Positions 31,243 through 43,178 of a stretch of 64,000 nt of DNA are shown here, piece after piece. Positions within the stretch are counted from its first letter, which is position 1. Every line of letters begins with the position of its first letter. Source of the DNA: Aspergillus flavus (Eukaryota; Ascomycota; Eurotiomycetes; Eurotiales; Aspergillaceae); contig NC_092404.1 in the NCBI RefSeq assembly GCF_009017415.1, positions 806,001 to 870,000 of the forward strand. Reading direction: 5' to 3'. Position numbers and translations under genes: made by a program. The notes beneath the pieces are model-generated. The model was given only the letters and a program-made list of their open reading frames with translations. It did no database searches and was not told where the DNA came from.

Positions 31243-32636
31243 ATGCTTACCAGACAATCCCTCGTGGCCCTACTTGGGGGTCTATCTCTCGCCGCCGCTC
31301 AGACATCCTCCGAGCAGAACCCCTCATTAGAGGAGATCCAGGCGGCCCAGGCTACCGTTCTGCCTCATTCTCCCGTCTCTAATGTCAAGGGCCTTGCCTT
31401 CAACCGTTTTGTGAATATCTGGTTGGAAAACACGGTATGTTCGTCCCTTCGGATAGCCCCAGCACGTCCCCCAAGGCCGGTCTGACTGTAATTCCAGGAC
31501 TATGAGTCTGCTGCAAATGATCCTCATCTTTCCAAGCTGGCCGAGAAGGGTCTCCTTCTCACAAACTACTGGGCAATCACACATCCTTCGGAGCCCAACT
31601 ACTGCGCTTCTGCTGGAGGTGATACCTTCGGTATGGATAATGATAAATTCAACCAAGTTCCTGCCAATGTGTCCACCATTGCCGATATGTTCGACGTGAA
31701 AAACATCGCCTGGGGCGAGTACCAGGAGCACTTGCCTTATCCCGGTTACCAGGGCAAAAACTACTCTAACCAAGAAACGGGCGCCAATGACTACGTCCGG
31801 AAACATAATCCCATGGTCTTCTACGACTCTGTTACCAAGGATGCTACCCGTCTGCGCCAGATTAAGAATTTCACCACTTTCTATGATGATTTGAAGCACG
31901 AGCGTTTACCTCAATACAGCTTTATCACCCCGAACATGACCAACGACGCCCATGACACCAACATTACCTTTGCTGGCTCTTGGACCTGGCGTTTCCTCTC
32001 CGAGCTTCTGGAGGATGAGTACTTCACCAAGGACACCCTCATTCTCTTGACCTTCGACGAGAATGATACCTATGAGATTGGAAACAAGATCTACAGCTTC
32101 TTCGTTGGAGGTGCTGTTCCAGAGAACCTTCGGGGCAAACAGGACGACACGTTCTACACCCACTACTCCATCATTGCCTCTCTTTCGGCCAACTGGGGCC
32201 TTCCCTCGCTGGGTCGCTGGGATTGTGGAGCTAACCTGCTCAGCTGGCTGGCCGAGAAGACCGGCTACGTCAACTGGGAGGTTGAAACCGGCAATTTATT
32301 CCAGAACGAGACCCACGCAGGTCCGCTGTCTGCTGGAGAATACAACACTTTCTCTCCGGAGTGGCCTGTTCCATTGACCAAGGGGAGCTGCTCTGCTGGC
32401 CATGGCATTCTGCCCGTCGTCCAGCAAACGTGGAAGAACCTTACCGCCACCTTTAACTACACCAGCCCTATCCCGTATGACTCTGTCAGTGGGAACAACG
32501 TCGGTGTCAAGTATAGCAGGACCTTGGTATGTTACTCCGCCGCTGACATTCTCGGCTTTCATTTACTTGAGCTCTGTGCTAACATTATTCTTATCAATAG
32601 AAGAACGGAAAGACCGAGTCTGGTATTACTGAGTAG
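31243..32636 (+). CDS. Secreted phosphate-repressible-type acid phosphatase
   Basis: Three exons: 31243-31434, 31498-32526, 32601-32636; introns 63 and 74 bp, phase 0, 418 residues. Signal peptide MLTRQSLVALLGGLSLAAAQ. The mature part matches the phosphoesterase family (PF04185) that includes Aspergillus PhoA/Aph and P-repressible acid phosphatases: FVNIWLENTDYESAANDPHLS with the metal-ligand Glu-Asn-Thr, GLLLTNYWAITHPSEPNYCA, PNMTNDAHDTNI, LLTFDENDTYEI. Several N-glycosylation sequons are visible. It frees phosphate from organic esters outside the cell. The last exon codes only 12 residues (KNGKTESGITE, stop). The upstream CACGTG box suggests control by phosphate supply. Confidence 0.92.
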
Positions 32637-33035
32637 ATACCTCCTGCCACATAAAATTGCATTCATCTGATGCATATGGCATGTAATTATCTGAGTCCCT
32701 ACATATGATTAATACAAAATGTTAGCGCTGCCATCACTACTACTTGAATAAACGAGCAGTCCTCCCACCGGACACGATCAGTAGATAATGCCAACGAGAA
32801 GTAGAATAGTTGATAATGCGAGATGACCTTATCTTATCGGAACCCCACAACTTCAGTGGCCGGGCGCTTGCTCCGGCGAGTCAGGGCCAATCATATTGAC
32901 TCCACCCGCTCCACGCGGTCTTATCTTGGCCACATAAGGTGCAGAGTCCAGTTCAACACCAACCGTTGTTCTTCTCTCCGATGACTCCTATCCGAGTCCT
33001 AGTCCCCGCTAACCCGCACTTCGCATCTCACCATT
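32637..33035. other. Intergenic between phosphatase and regulator gene
   Basis: 399 bp, promoter of the downstream Zn2Cys6 gene; no gene seen. Confidence 0.5.
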
Positions 33036-34719
33036 ATGCCACCCAATAAACGGCTCCGGACAGAGCCAATTGTCCGCGTCAGGACGGGCTGTTACACCTG
33101 CCGACGTCGAAAGAAAAAGTGCGACGAAGTCCGACCATCGTGTGGGGGATGCGTGCGGAACAAGCTCAGTTGTGAATGGCCCGTCAATATCCCCGCCAGC
33201 TCGACAAGGCAAAATGGCTCTCATACGATCAATCAACAAGCTGTGCCAGACCAACCTGGAAGTCCATGCACAACACGAACGCAGCGTGGCTCGTCGGGTT
33301 CACCGACTTCACCATCCGGATCGGCGGGATCCCCATCCGCGCTGTCGAACGGCTTTGAGGCTACGGAGGCATTCTCACCACCGACGGATGAACAAGCCCT
33401 TCTAGTTCCAATGGGCTATTCCCATGCTACCCCGCGAAGTTCTATCTCGGGGCCGGACTCGCCCACATCAATGACCATTGGGAGTTTCATGCCCCGCAGC
33501 CTATCCATGCTCCCAGGGTACAGCCCTGAATCCTTTCAACTACTGAGCCATTACCTTGCGACAACAGCCGATGTGATGGCCAACGGCTCGACTCCCGTCA
33601 ATCCCTTCCTGGTTCAGATCGTTCCGTTAGCGTTTACCAGTGACCTGCTCCTGCAATTGGTTCTCACGCAGAGTGCGGCGCACCGGGCATTCCGGTGTCG
33701 CAACGACTCCGACGAGGTAGCCCAGAGCCACTACACCAAGGCTTTGCAACTTTTTCGAAAAGGTGTCACCGAGTTCATCGATGGGAAAGAGTCCAACCCG
33801 TTAATGCTCACGGTTGGGGCTCTTGTGATGTGTTTCACCGAGGTATTGTCCCCATTACGTAAAGAAAACTAGACAGCTAACACCTGGACAGACAGCCAAG
33901 GGGGACATGAACGGGACCATCTTCGACCATCTATCAGCGGCAAATTCATTGCTAACCCGTCTCCTCTCACTGAGCGACACGGCCGTGCCGAAGGATCTGA
34001 AAGACTTTGTCATTGAGTACTACACGTACACCGCCGCCGTGAGCATGATCTCCATTGACGCGCGGGTCAGCCATCAATTACTCCTCAACTTCGACTTGGA
34101 ACAAAAGGCTCGTCAACTACTCGAGTCGGAGTATGTGGGAAACCTCTGTGGCTGCTGGTTAGAGTTACTGCTCATGATACCGTGCATCTTCGATCTGGGC
34201 CGCCAGTGGATGATGCTCGATGGCCAACCAGCCATGCCAACAGCCGATGATATCGCTATGTTTGGATCCTTGCAGGCTCAGATCATGCGATGGAATCCAT
34301 TTTCATTCGTCACTCCGGAGGTCTTTTTAGCCGGTCGGGTCTTTCAGCAGGCCATGTTGCTCTATCTATATACCTCTTTAGGGTCGTTCTCCCGAACAGA
34401 GCAGGGAATGCATCAGGGTTTGATCAACACTGCGATCACGGAGGCCATGTCCTATTTGAACCAGCTATCAGCGACCGCTCGCATTAATTCTGGTCTCTGT
34501 TGGCCTATCGCTGTGGTCGGATCCTGTCTATATGACATAGAGCAGCAGGAGCAACTACGACAGCGGCTGATTACAATGGTAAACACTTTCGGTCTCGGAA
34601 ACATGCAACGGACACTTCTACTATTGGAAAGCATGTGGCAGATGCCTCTAGATGAGGCAGGCCCATGGAATATATGCCGGGCAATGCAACAACATCAAAT
34701 CTGGATCTCATTTGCATAA
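33036..34719 (+). CDS. Zn2Cys6 fungal transcription factor
   Basis: Two exons, 33036-33842 and 33892-34719 (49-bp intron GTATTG...GGACAG), phase 0, 544 residues. The N-terminal zinc cluster reads CYTCRRRKKKCDEVRPSCGGC, then CVRNKLSCEW; a basic stretch follows the first pair. A Ser/Pro/Gly-rich linker (about 55-155) leads to the acidic fungal-specific regulator domain (MLPGYSPESFQLLSHYLATT, ALVMCFTETAKGD). Target genes are unknown. It is followed tail-to-tail (83 bp) by a dehydrogenase gene and preceded by the acid phosphatase; either could be under its control, but nothing in the sequence proves it. Confidence 0.92.
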
Positions 34720-34802
34720 GCGTTGATTAAAAGGCTATATTCATAAAGTACATCATCAATCATGAAGTCCCGACAGAAAAGACGGTCTACCTCCGCTTAT
34801 AC

Positions 34803-35741
34803 CTATTGGCCCAGGTTCTTGGGCGCCTCAGTGGCAGGGCCCTCAGGAGTCACATAGGCCTTAGTAAGACCACCGTCGACGACAAAGTCAGCGGCGTTGA
34901 CGAAGCTACTCTCGTCGCTCGCCAGGAAGATGACTGCGTGGGCCTGCTCAATCGCTTCACCGAAACGGCCCGAGGGGAAGTGAACCTCGCGACGGAAACG
35001 CTTCTCCTTATCATCACCCAGCCAGTCTTGCAAAAGTGGTGTGCTAAATACTGTCAGCTCGGAGTCTCACACAACAAACAAGGAAGAACATACTTGAGAG
35101 GAGCAGGACACAAGGAGTTAAACCGGAAGCCCTCCCGGGCGTGCACAATAGCCAACTCTCTAGTCATGGCCAACACGGCACCCTTGCTAGCAGTATACGC
35201 CAATTGAGGGGTGGCAGCGCCCACAAGCGCAACCATGCTTGCCGTGTTAATGATGCTACCCTTCTTCTTGCCGTGCTTCCGGAGGCTCTTCACTGCATGC
35301 TTGCTTCCGTACCACACGCCCTTGACATTGATGTTCATCGTCATATCCCAGATCGCCTCGGGTGTCTCCTCTGAGTCTCCATCCTTGGGGTGCATGATTC
35401 CGGCATTGTTGAACATGACGTCCAGGCCGCCCCAGGCGTCTAGATGGGCCACTGCCGCCTCGACTTCGGATTCCTTGGATACGTCGACCACGCGGTACTC
35501 GACCTTGCCGTCGTGCTGAGGAACCACCTCGTTGGCTTTCGCAAGGGCCTTTTGGAGACCCGGCTCGCTGATATCGGTCATGAGGACGGAGGCACCTTCG
35601 CGGAGCATGAGGATTGTAGTCTCGAGACCGATGCCTCTACATGGCCTTTGTTAGCAATTATCTTGTCCATTTCTCAGAAAATGGTACATACCCAGCAGCA
35701 CCGGTAACGATGGCATTTTTACCAGCTAATCTTCCGACCAT
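34803..35741 (-). CDS. Short-chain dehydrogenase/reductase
   Basis: Three exons: 35741-35692, 35636-35094, 35043-34803; introns 55 and 50 bp, phases agree, 277 residues. The first intron splits the cofactor loop (TGAAG/GIG). Other SDR markers: TDIS after the second strand, NNAG at FNNAGIMHPKDG, the active-site Ser in NTASMVALVG, catalytic YTASK, and an SFVNAADFVVDGG end. A C-terminal tail (YVTPEGPATEAPKNLGQ) extends past the usual core. It resembles fungal 3-alpha/20-beta-hydroxysteroid-dehydrogenase-like SDRs, a sequence label rather than a proven activity. Confidence 0.9.
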
Positions 35742-36506
35742 TGTGTCTGTTGTATAATTTGTCGTTCAGTCTATATTGAAATTCACAGAAACAGAGAACA
35801 ATACACACAGTTACCAAGTAGACAACAAAACAAAAAGATAGAAACCCCCTTTTATAAGTTGACCCCGCATCGACCGGATAGAACGATACGTAGCCAGCAA
35901 TGCGGTGAGGTGAACACCAATCCAGCTCCACACCGCGCTTACCGACCCTTTCATTCCCTACCAGAGAAAATGATCCACAGCAGAACAACCCCTCATTGCC
36001 TCGGTTGCGATAAGACGAAGATAAGCGTGGGGCTGCAGCAGTTGTTGTTACCCCTCGCGCGGTCCCGGAGCGCGCTCAAGCACATTACTCGATCCGGTTA
36101 GACTCCACCCAGCAATCGTTCTGCGGTACTCCGTACGTCGCATCCTATGCGACGGAGTAGTGACTGTACCCGACAGCGGTATAATAGCTCTTTTGGCAGG
36201 GGAGTAGCAGGACTTGGTTACTTAGCAGGTCCTATATGTATCTAGATGCAGTTACGAGGCTCCTAGTTACCTCGTTCCTCAGGTATACCATCTTGTCCAT
36301 ATAACATTTCCGTATGGATAACTAGCTACACTTGTATGGCTTATATAGCTTAGTATGCTATCCCCCTTGCGATGTAGATTTGATAACATTCTCGGAATCT
36401 CACCGTGTTTGGTATTTATCATGTTTAGTAACCTAGTCTCAGAGTTTAATGCCCTAGGTAGATCAACAGAGACAAGACAAACAGTTATGAGCTGAACAAT
36501 CCAGGC
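35742..36506. other. Intergenic with an imperfect palindrome
   Basis: 765 bp; promoter of the dehydrogenase on the left and 3' flank of the ABC transporter on the right. An imperfect palindrome (ACTCCG-TACG-TCGCAT / ATGCGA-CGGAGT) lies at about 36128-36158. No gene seen. Confidence 0.5.
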
Positions 36507-39500
36507 TTAGTCCTCCTTCTCCATTGCAGTGTAAAGCGTCCTAAATTTTGAATCCCTCCCAAGCAACACAGTAGGTGAGTCGAACTCGACGACCTCTCCC
36601 CTCTCCAGAACAACTATATAATCGTAGCGCTCGATGCAGGCAAACCTGTGTAAAATAGCAAGAATGGTATGGTCCCGGAATTCCTCCTCGATGATCTGCT
36701 GTGTGAAGGTTGCAGTGGTGTCATCAACACTATATAGACCGTTAGTTCAAGATTATAGCAGATGGCACCCTCGCGGATAAATCACAGACAACTACATACC
36801 TACTTGCCGCTTCATCCAAAAGCAGAAGCGGGCTATCCCGGACCAGAGCTCTAGCCAGAGCCAGTAATTGCCTTTCACCTGAAGACCAGGTGCTTGGGTT
36901 CAACTGCATGTTTAGACCACCATTGCCACTCACTCGGTCCCAAAGTCCGACCTTCTGAATCGCAAGTTCAAGTCTATCATCCGTTACTTTGGCATGCGGA
37001 TCTAGATTATATCGAACTGTTTCGGGCAGAAAGAAGGGTTCCTGGGGTATCACGTTGACACGGCTCCGAACCACCTCTGGGTCCAAGTCACTGAGGCATG
37101 TTCCATCGACCAAAATCGAGCCACATTGGATGTCTATCATCTGAAGAATGGCCATAAATAGCGATGTCTTGCCGCTGCCTGAAGCACCACAAATTGCTAT
37201 CTTTTGTCCTGCCTTGATATTCAAACTCACATTTCTGAGCACTGGGGGATTGCTAGGGCTGTTTATGACAGTTACTCAACTCGGTCCTCACGTAGAATCA
37301 ATAAACCTACCCATAGCCTGCAGTCACACGATCAAACACCACCGTACCCTCACGAGGCCATCCATGACTGGCTGCTGCGTTTGCTGCCGAGGTGCGACGC
37401 TCGGATGGTGTTTTGGCAAACTGCTGCACGCGAGAAACAGCGCCAATAGAGATCTCCAGTTGGGTCCAGGAATTAATTGTCTGGACCAGAGATTGATTGA
37501 AAGTCAAGACAAGATTAAGTGCCACACCTACTTCTCCGGGGGTGAACTTATCTCTAAGTGAGGTTGTTATGGCAACAAGAATAACTGCCATCCCAGCTAG
37601 AACTAAATCTAGAACTATGGTAAGCCATTGTTGCACGCTGAGAAGCATATAAAATGGTCTTTGGGAATAATTCATGTTTTCCTCGAAAAGGTGGTGAAGC
37701 CTGCTTTCCCACCCGAACGTACGGATGACGGATAGCCCTTTCAATGTCTCTAGGAATTGAGAGTAAAGTGGTGATTTGGCCTCGATATCAAGTAATCGTA
37801 ATTGGCGACAGGTCCGCAGATAGACCCTTTGGATTAATATGATCGCTCCTATCAAGAAAGGTAGGGAGATAGCGAGATACTTGCCCATCACGCACAGTAC
37901 TACGAGCTTTACCACGCATAGAGCCAACCCTGCAATAAATGTTACTCTCATCGATAAAAGTAAAATAGGACCATTTCACTACTTACCCCCGATGAAACCA
38001 ACCGCTGCAGATGGTAGTCTCATATCAATAATATCCATGTCTTGGTTGAATCTGTTTGTTGTAGTGCCACTGTCTGTTTGATAAAAGAAGGCAAGGGGTG
38101 CATTGAGTGTTGTTTTCAGAAGGATTGTGTGCAGGCCCACGCCAGTATGATTTATCACCTTGATGAAGAGCAGGCTGTGCCGCAAGTGACATATGTTTGA
38201 TTAGCTTGGAAGTCGTCTTTTCCGGGCATAGTTCCCTATTTCGACAAAGACTCACTAGGTGGACCATATATAGAGAGTGATATTCAAGACGCTTAAAACG
38301 GCATATACCCCAAGGTAACGCCCCAGTTCAGCGTTAGGATGTTTTGCATTGGAGTCAGCCCACCATTGAATCCAGATAGCTGCATATTGTTTCGGTCAGT
38401 AGTTAGAGGAAAGATGCAAAGCAGGACCCACTGACTGCAAAATGTCATTACTAACGCTGCCAAGAAGGCACTGATCACAAAACAGCAGGTGGTCCACAGA
38501 CCAGCATTTTGGACATAGAATCTATAGACACCCCATGTGCCATCGCGTCTAGAAAGGTCGAGCTCTTGCTGGTCAACCCTGGGTTTTGCTTTATTATCAA
38601 CTGCCAATGATATCGGGGAGTTAGCGTTTATTTTCTCGTCAGTGGTATGGACGTCCTCTTCGTCGATTTGTTCTAGAGACTGCAGGGCGACTCTTGGGAC
38701 GGCTGAAAAGATCTCAGTATACGATCCTCTACTGCTGACTGCGCCCTTGTCGAGGACGATAATTTCATCAGCAAATGAGAGTAAAGAATCTGCAAGCGTT
38801 GTTACCCATAGAATTCCTCAACAGTGATGCATTAAGCGGACATACTAGTATGGGTTGCCAGAATGACCGACCTTCCTGCTCCACGGAAGAAGCCATTCTT
38901 CCCAAAAAGGTTCTCAGAAATCATCCGTATATTATCGAGATCCAAACCGCTGAAAACGTCATCCAAGACCGCGACAGGAAGCTTGGAGTAGAGTGCCCGG
39001 GCAAGAGCCTATGTCCAGGGCGATTATGGTTACTATTTGTGTAGGTCTGAGTGCACGGGGATCAATTTACTATTCGCTGCTTTTGCCCTCCACTAAGGCC
39101 ATTGCCATCGCTTCCAGGGACGTACATGTCACCCGCCAGGAAGAGCATCAAGTCTTTCTTGAGAGAACATATAGAAAGGCATTGGTTGTACCATTCCTCG
39201 TCCACCAGGTCTTCACATGTGATGTTGTATCGAATACTCTTGTTCATAATCCATGGTGTTTGACCACAGTACGCGACATCTGAGAAGTTGGTGTTAATGT
39301 GTCCTTTCTGGACAATTGTCTCTCTAATAATAGTTTCAATCAACGTGGACTTCCCCGAGCCAACAGGGCCGATGATCATAGTAATCCCCTGCCCAATATC
39401 TAAACTGAAATTTTTGAACACAGGCTCGGACTTCGAGGACCAAGATATGTCAGCCCCACGGAAAGAGATGAGGGTGTTTTTGTCTATTCCATGCCTAGAG

Positions 39501-41541
39501 CAAGGTGATAAGGAGATAGAGTTATTTGATGCAGTTTTCTCGAACACATTGGGCACTAAGGCTTGGTCATTTTGCGTAATAGGATTCCTTGAAAGGTAGG
39601 CTTCGATTCGGTCATAGCAAGCTTGGGATTGTAGCAGCTGTGGGACGGCTTGCACAAACGTCAACAACGGAGAGGTCATTAGAGATATCAGGGAGAGCGA
39701 GGTAAAGGCCTGGGCAGTTAGAAGAGATTTATCATTATTGATCACAGATATTATCGCATAAACCCCAAATGTTGCAAACGGGGCAAAGTCGAGGGGGATA
39801 TTAGCTGTTGAGTCTGATCAGCTAAATCACCAAAGGGCATGAATTTACACCCTTACAGAGAGAAACTGTCCATAAAAGTAGTTTTCGAAATCGCTGTGAA
39901 GTATTTAGCTCCATCTGCCGCAGGCTAGATATCATCGAATAGAGAACATCTGTCAAACCAAGCATTTTAACAGTCTTTATGCTCGCAAGCATCGTTGAGG
40001 TGACGGTAAGCCTGACTTGAACTTTCTCGACCCATGCTCTCTGCGCCGTTGCCATGCGGGTCGAGATAGGAAATGTACCACAGAGGCAAACTGGTACATC
40101 CTCTGCATCAGCGAGCCCTTTGACAAAAGCAAGGTTACTTTGAATACAGCGAATGGTACTAACCCAGGGAAACAATGGCAGGTACTACACACGCTGCTCG
40201 GACCTGGCGCTCTAGCAAGTAGATTGCGACCGCAACTTCGAGTAGCGATGCCCAACAATCATGCAAGATTTTCAAGCTAATCCATATTCGCTCAACGTCA
40301 GTCCCCATCAGTGTGACGGCTGCGATGTCTTGAACTTCGCTTCTTGTTAAGGCGGTCGTATGTTGGTAGATGATGGAAATAAGACCGGCTCGGGCCATGG
40401 CGGCGAGGCGGTTCGTCTGGCGTGCATACACGGCTCTTGATATCTTGTATCGTCGAATTAACAGCTGATGTGAAATCACCATATGGGGGATTGACATCGT
40501 CATACCGCCATGCCAGCATAATTTAACGCAAACGCTAGAATGAGCATCCTGCTATAAAGGCGAACATCCTCCCCGTTCTCCTGAAACAAATGAATGGTGG
40601 TGTTGATAAGAAAAGGCTGGCAGAAGGTGAATGCACTCAACACCAAGCGAGAGGGGACTCCCAACAGGAGGGTGTCCAGGTACGCGCGCAAGACGGCCTT
40701 GACAAGTCGGTGTTTAGGTTTTGTATTCTCCCAGGCATGTTGCAATTTTCGTAGTGAATATTGCGAGTCTAACCTTGTATCAGCCTTCGGAATCTGTTCG
40801 ACCTCAAGGATATCCCGATACCCTTGTCGAAGCAATGGTATCACCCAGGTATAGAAGCTCCTGCTCCAAAATCCCACACGCTGTTCTCTTCCAATATCAC
40901 CGTAGCAAGTATGCAGGAACCCGATTTTGCACAGTGACTGTTGTATCACAGCGAGGACGGTGATTATAAATATTGCTGTCCACATGCCTTGGCAAACATT
41001 TTCTGTCTGTATCAGCGATAGTGAGCGTAACCGCGGGATGCCAAGAATTGTCAGGACAGATAAGTAAAGACTGAGCAAAGACGAAGGGGAGATAAGACTT
41101 CGATCTTCTAGGATAGAAAGGACGATACATCCCGCAATCGCCAACGACTGTACTACTTCTGCCGCTGTCGACAGTGTGGTTCGTAGAACGGCAGTTTCTC
41201 GTTGGAGGATTGTATAGACGATATGAAGAATAAGTAAAATGCTTAGTGAGATCTGCCATTGGCATATCAAAGAGTCAGTATCACCTGATAAGTCTTCTTA
41301 GGTGATATCTTACGATTTTGTAGATGGCTAGTCGATGCGATCGCACTTTGACAGATGTTCTAGCAAGATACAGCACCCTGCCTGGCAGAATCAATAAGAA
41401 GAGGGCGGCAGGTAGCAGACTGAAGAAGGCATCTTCGAATAACAGAGTAAAATCAAAACTGCGACAAGCCGTGGTTATTCGAGGACCGAAAGCATTGTCG
41501 CTATAAGGTGGGCATACAATACCGACGTTAGTTGTGTCCAT
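36507..41541 (-). CDS. ABC transporter, ABCC/MRP-type multidrug exporter
   Basis: A multi-exon gene read from 41541 (MDTTNVGIVCPPYSDNAF) to a TAA at 36507-36509 (end LYTAMEKED). Exon frames seen: 41541 region, 41270-40500, 40503-40159, 40120-39850, 39745-39000, 38900-38290, 38185-37310, 37242-36780 and 36730-36507; short introns join them, e.g. the first after IYKI (GTAAGA...GGCAG) and one after AGMA. Not every splice site was fixed. Order: N-terminal TMD0, membrane domain 1, NBD1 (Walker A GPVGSGKST, signature LSGGQKQRI, Walker B VAVLDDVF), membrane domain 2, NBD2 (Walker A GASGSGKTS, signature WSSGERQ, Walker B LLLLDEAAS). This is the full-length ABCC layout: plasma-membrane or vacuolar export of conjugates or secondary metabolites. 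It is divergent from aprR across 501 bp. Confidence 0.88.
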
Positions 41542-42042
41542 TGAGGGATAGGAAGATGAACTGAGAACCCGAAACGACAGCCGAATTAGACGATAGGGAG
41601 AGTAAATCCGAAACGGAAGGTGAAATAACGTAGCTCCGGTGAAGAATACCCAGATAGTCAGTCAGAAGGGCAGTATGTTGCATGGTCTAGACGCTAGGGT
41701 TATGCAAGGGTCTCGGGGCATCTTTTGTTGGCTACTTTCCACTGTGATGTGTCGGTCACTGACCGACAAACGACGCCAAGCGCCCATTTCTGTCTTGATA
41801 TGGCCAGCATCAATGATCGACAGTGCATGCATGCCCCTCAAAGTCACCCGAAAATGGCGGTCCTCTTTTGGGGTAACCCTCGTGGATGTGGACATTCGTT
41901 ACACACGGAGATCCAAAGCCCCCTTGCTAGTACGTCTGTCTAGCTCGTGACAACGATATTTGCCCATCCATCTCACCCCTAGTATCCCCTTGTCTGTATA
42001 AATACTCTCTACGGTTGTGGATGCTTGCCGTTCCGCAAAACC
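41542..42042. promoter_or_regulatory. Divergent promoter of ABC transporter and aprR
   Basis: 501 bp between divergent starts. TGTATAAATACTC at about 41995-42007 gives a TATAAATA element some 40 bp upstream of aprR. Confidence 0.5.
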
Positions 42043-42988
42043 ATGACTATCAAAGTGATTGTTGTTGGCGCCGGTGGAAACCTCGGCCATCACATCGTCT
42101 CTGCCCTTGACGATGACCATCGCTTTACGGTTACTATTCTAGCCCGAGCTTCATCCAAATCCAAATTCCCTTCCCATATTACTGTGCACCGCGTGGACGA
42201 CTATTATCCCGAGCTGGAAGTAGTTGAAGCATTCAAAGGCCAGGACGTTGTCATCTCAACTGTGACCACGGGAGCCATTCAGCGACAGAAAACGCTTATC
42301 GATGCAGCACTAAAGGCAGGTGTTGGACGTTTCATTCCTTCGGAATTTGGCCATGACACTCGCAATGGCAACGCCTCGAAGATGTTACCCCAAATGTACC
42401 AACAAAAGAGGGAGGTTGTGGAGTACCTGCGAGCGAAGCAGAACGACGGGCTTGAATGGACAGCATTCGTGACAGGGCCGTTCCTTGAAGTGTTTGTTCT
42501 GCTTTCAATCACCGAATGGCTAGAAAGAACTGACAGTAGATAGGGCAATCGAGAATTTCCTGGGCTTCAACCTCAGCCAGCAACACGCCACCATCCTCAA
42601 TGAAGGATCGGATCGCTGGTCAGCCACTACTCGTGCCACCGTCGGTCTAGCGGTCAAGAACTCCCTGTTAATTCCTGAGAAGACCTCAAACAGATACCTA
42701 TTCATTGATACAGTGACAGCTTCCCAAAATGATGTACTTCTGGCCTTGCGGAAGATGACCGGTACAGAATGGGGCGTGGACTATGTGGATGCGGAGGAGC
42801 AGAAACGTGTTGCAATCGAGCACCTATCCAAAGGGCGCCTCATTGGCATTCCAATGTTGATGAGGTACATCACTTGTGTTCGTGGCTATGGCGGAGATTA
42901 TCTAGATTATGAAACAAGTGCGAACGAGATACTTTCCCTGCCCGTCAGGAACGTGGATGAGGTTATAGCTAGTATTCTGAAAGGTTGA
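42043..42988 (+). CDS. aprR: NmrA/isoflavone-reductase-like NAD(P)H reductase of the asperipin-2a cluster
   Basis: Two exons, 42043-42491 and 42544-42988; the 52-bp intron uses GTTTGT and ends in GATAG; the phase (2) joins GPFLEV to AIENFLGFNL, giving 297 residues. Other GT/AG pairs break the frame. N-terminal NADP-binding VIVVGAGGNLGHHIVSAL, then RFIPSEFGHDTRN, the PSEFG motif of the isoflavone/pinoresinol-reductase group, and FLxxAIENFLGFNLSxxxATI. In the published asperipin-2a pathway a reductase of this family (AprR) acts with AprY and AprT. The name rests on family, position and the AprA core in the same cluster. Confidence 0.85.
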
Positions 42989-43178
42989 GTCCGTACAATG
43001 ACATGGCTTTTTCCGATGGAGAGGAAACCACGCTTATGTAGCTCAATATTACACGTGGCCCTCAGGAAAGGAGGGAGATGGGAATAATGTGAGAGAGAGT
43101 CCTGCGAGTGTGCAATATTCCATCCTTCTCTTGATGTGCAAGGGCCCAAATTGAATCCTGTCCACGGATGCTGAACGT

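Noticed and set aside
31327..32163. Long antisense frames over the acid phosphatase gene
   Set aside because: Shadows of a well-supported secreted phosphatase.
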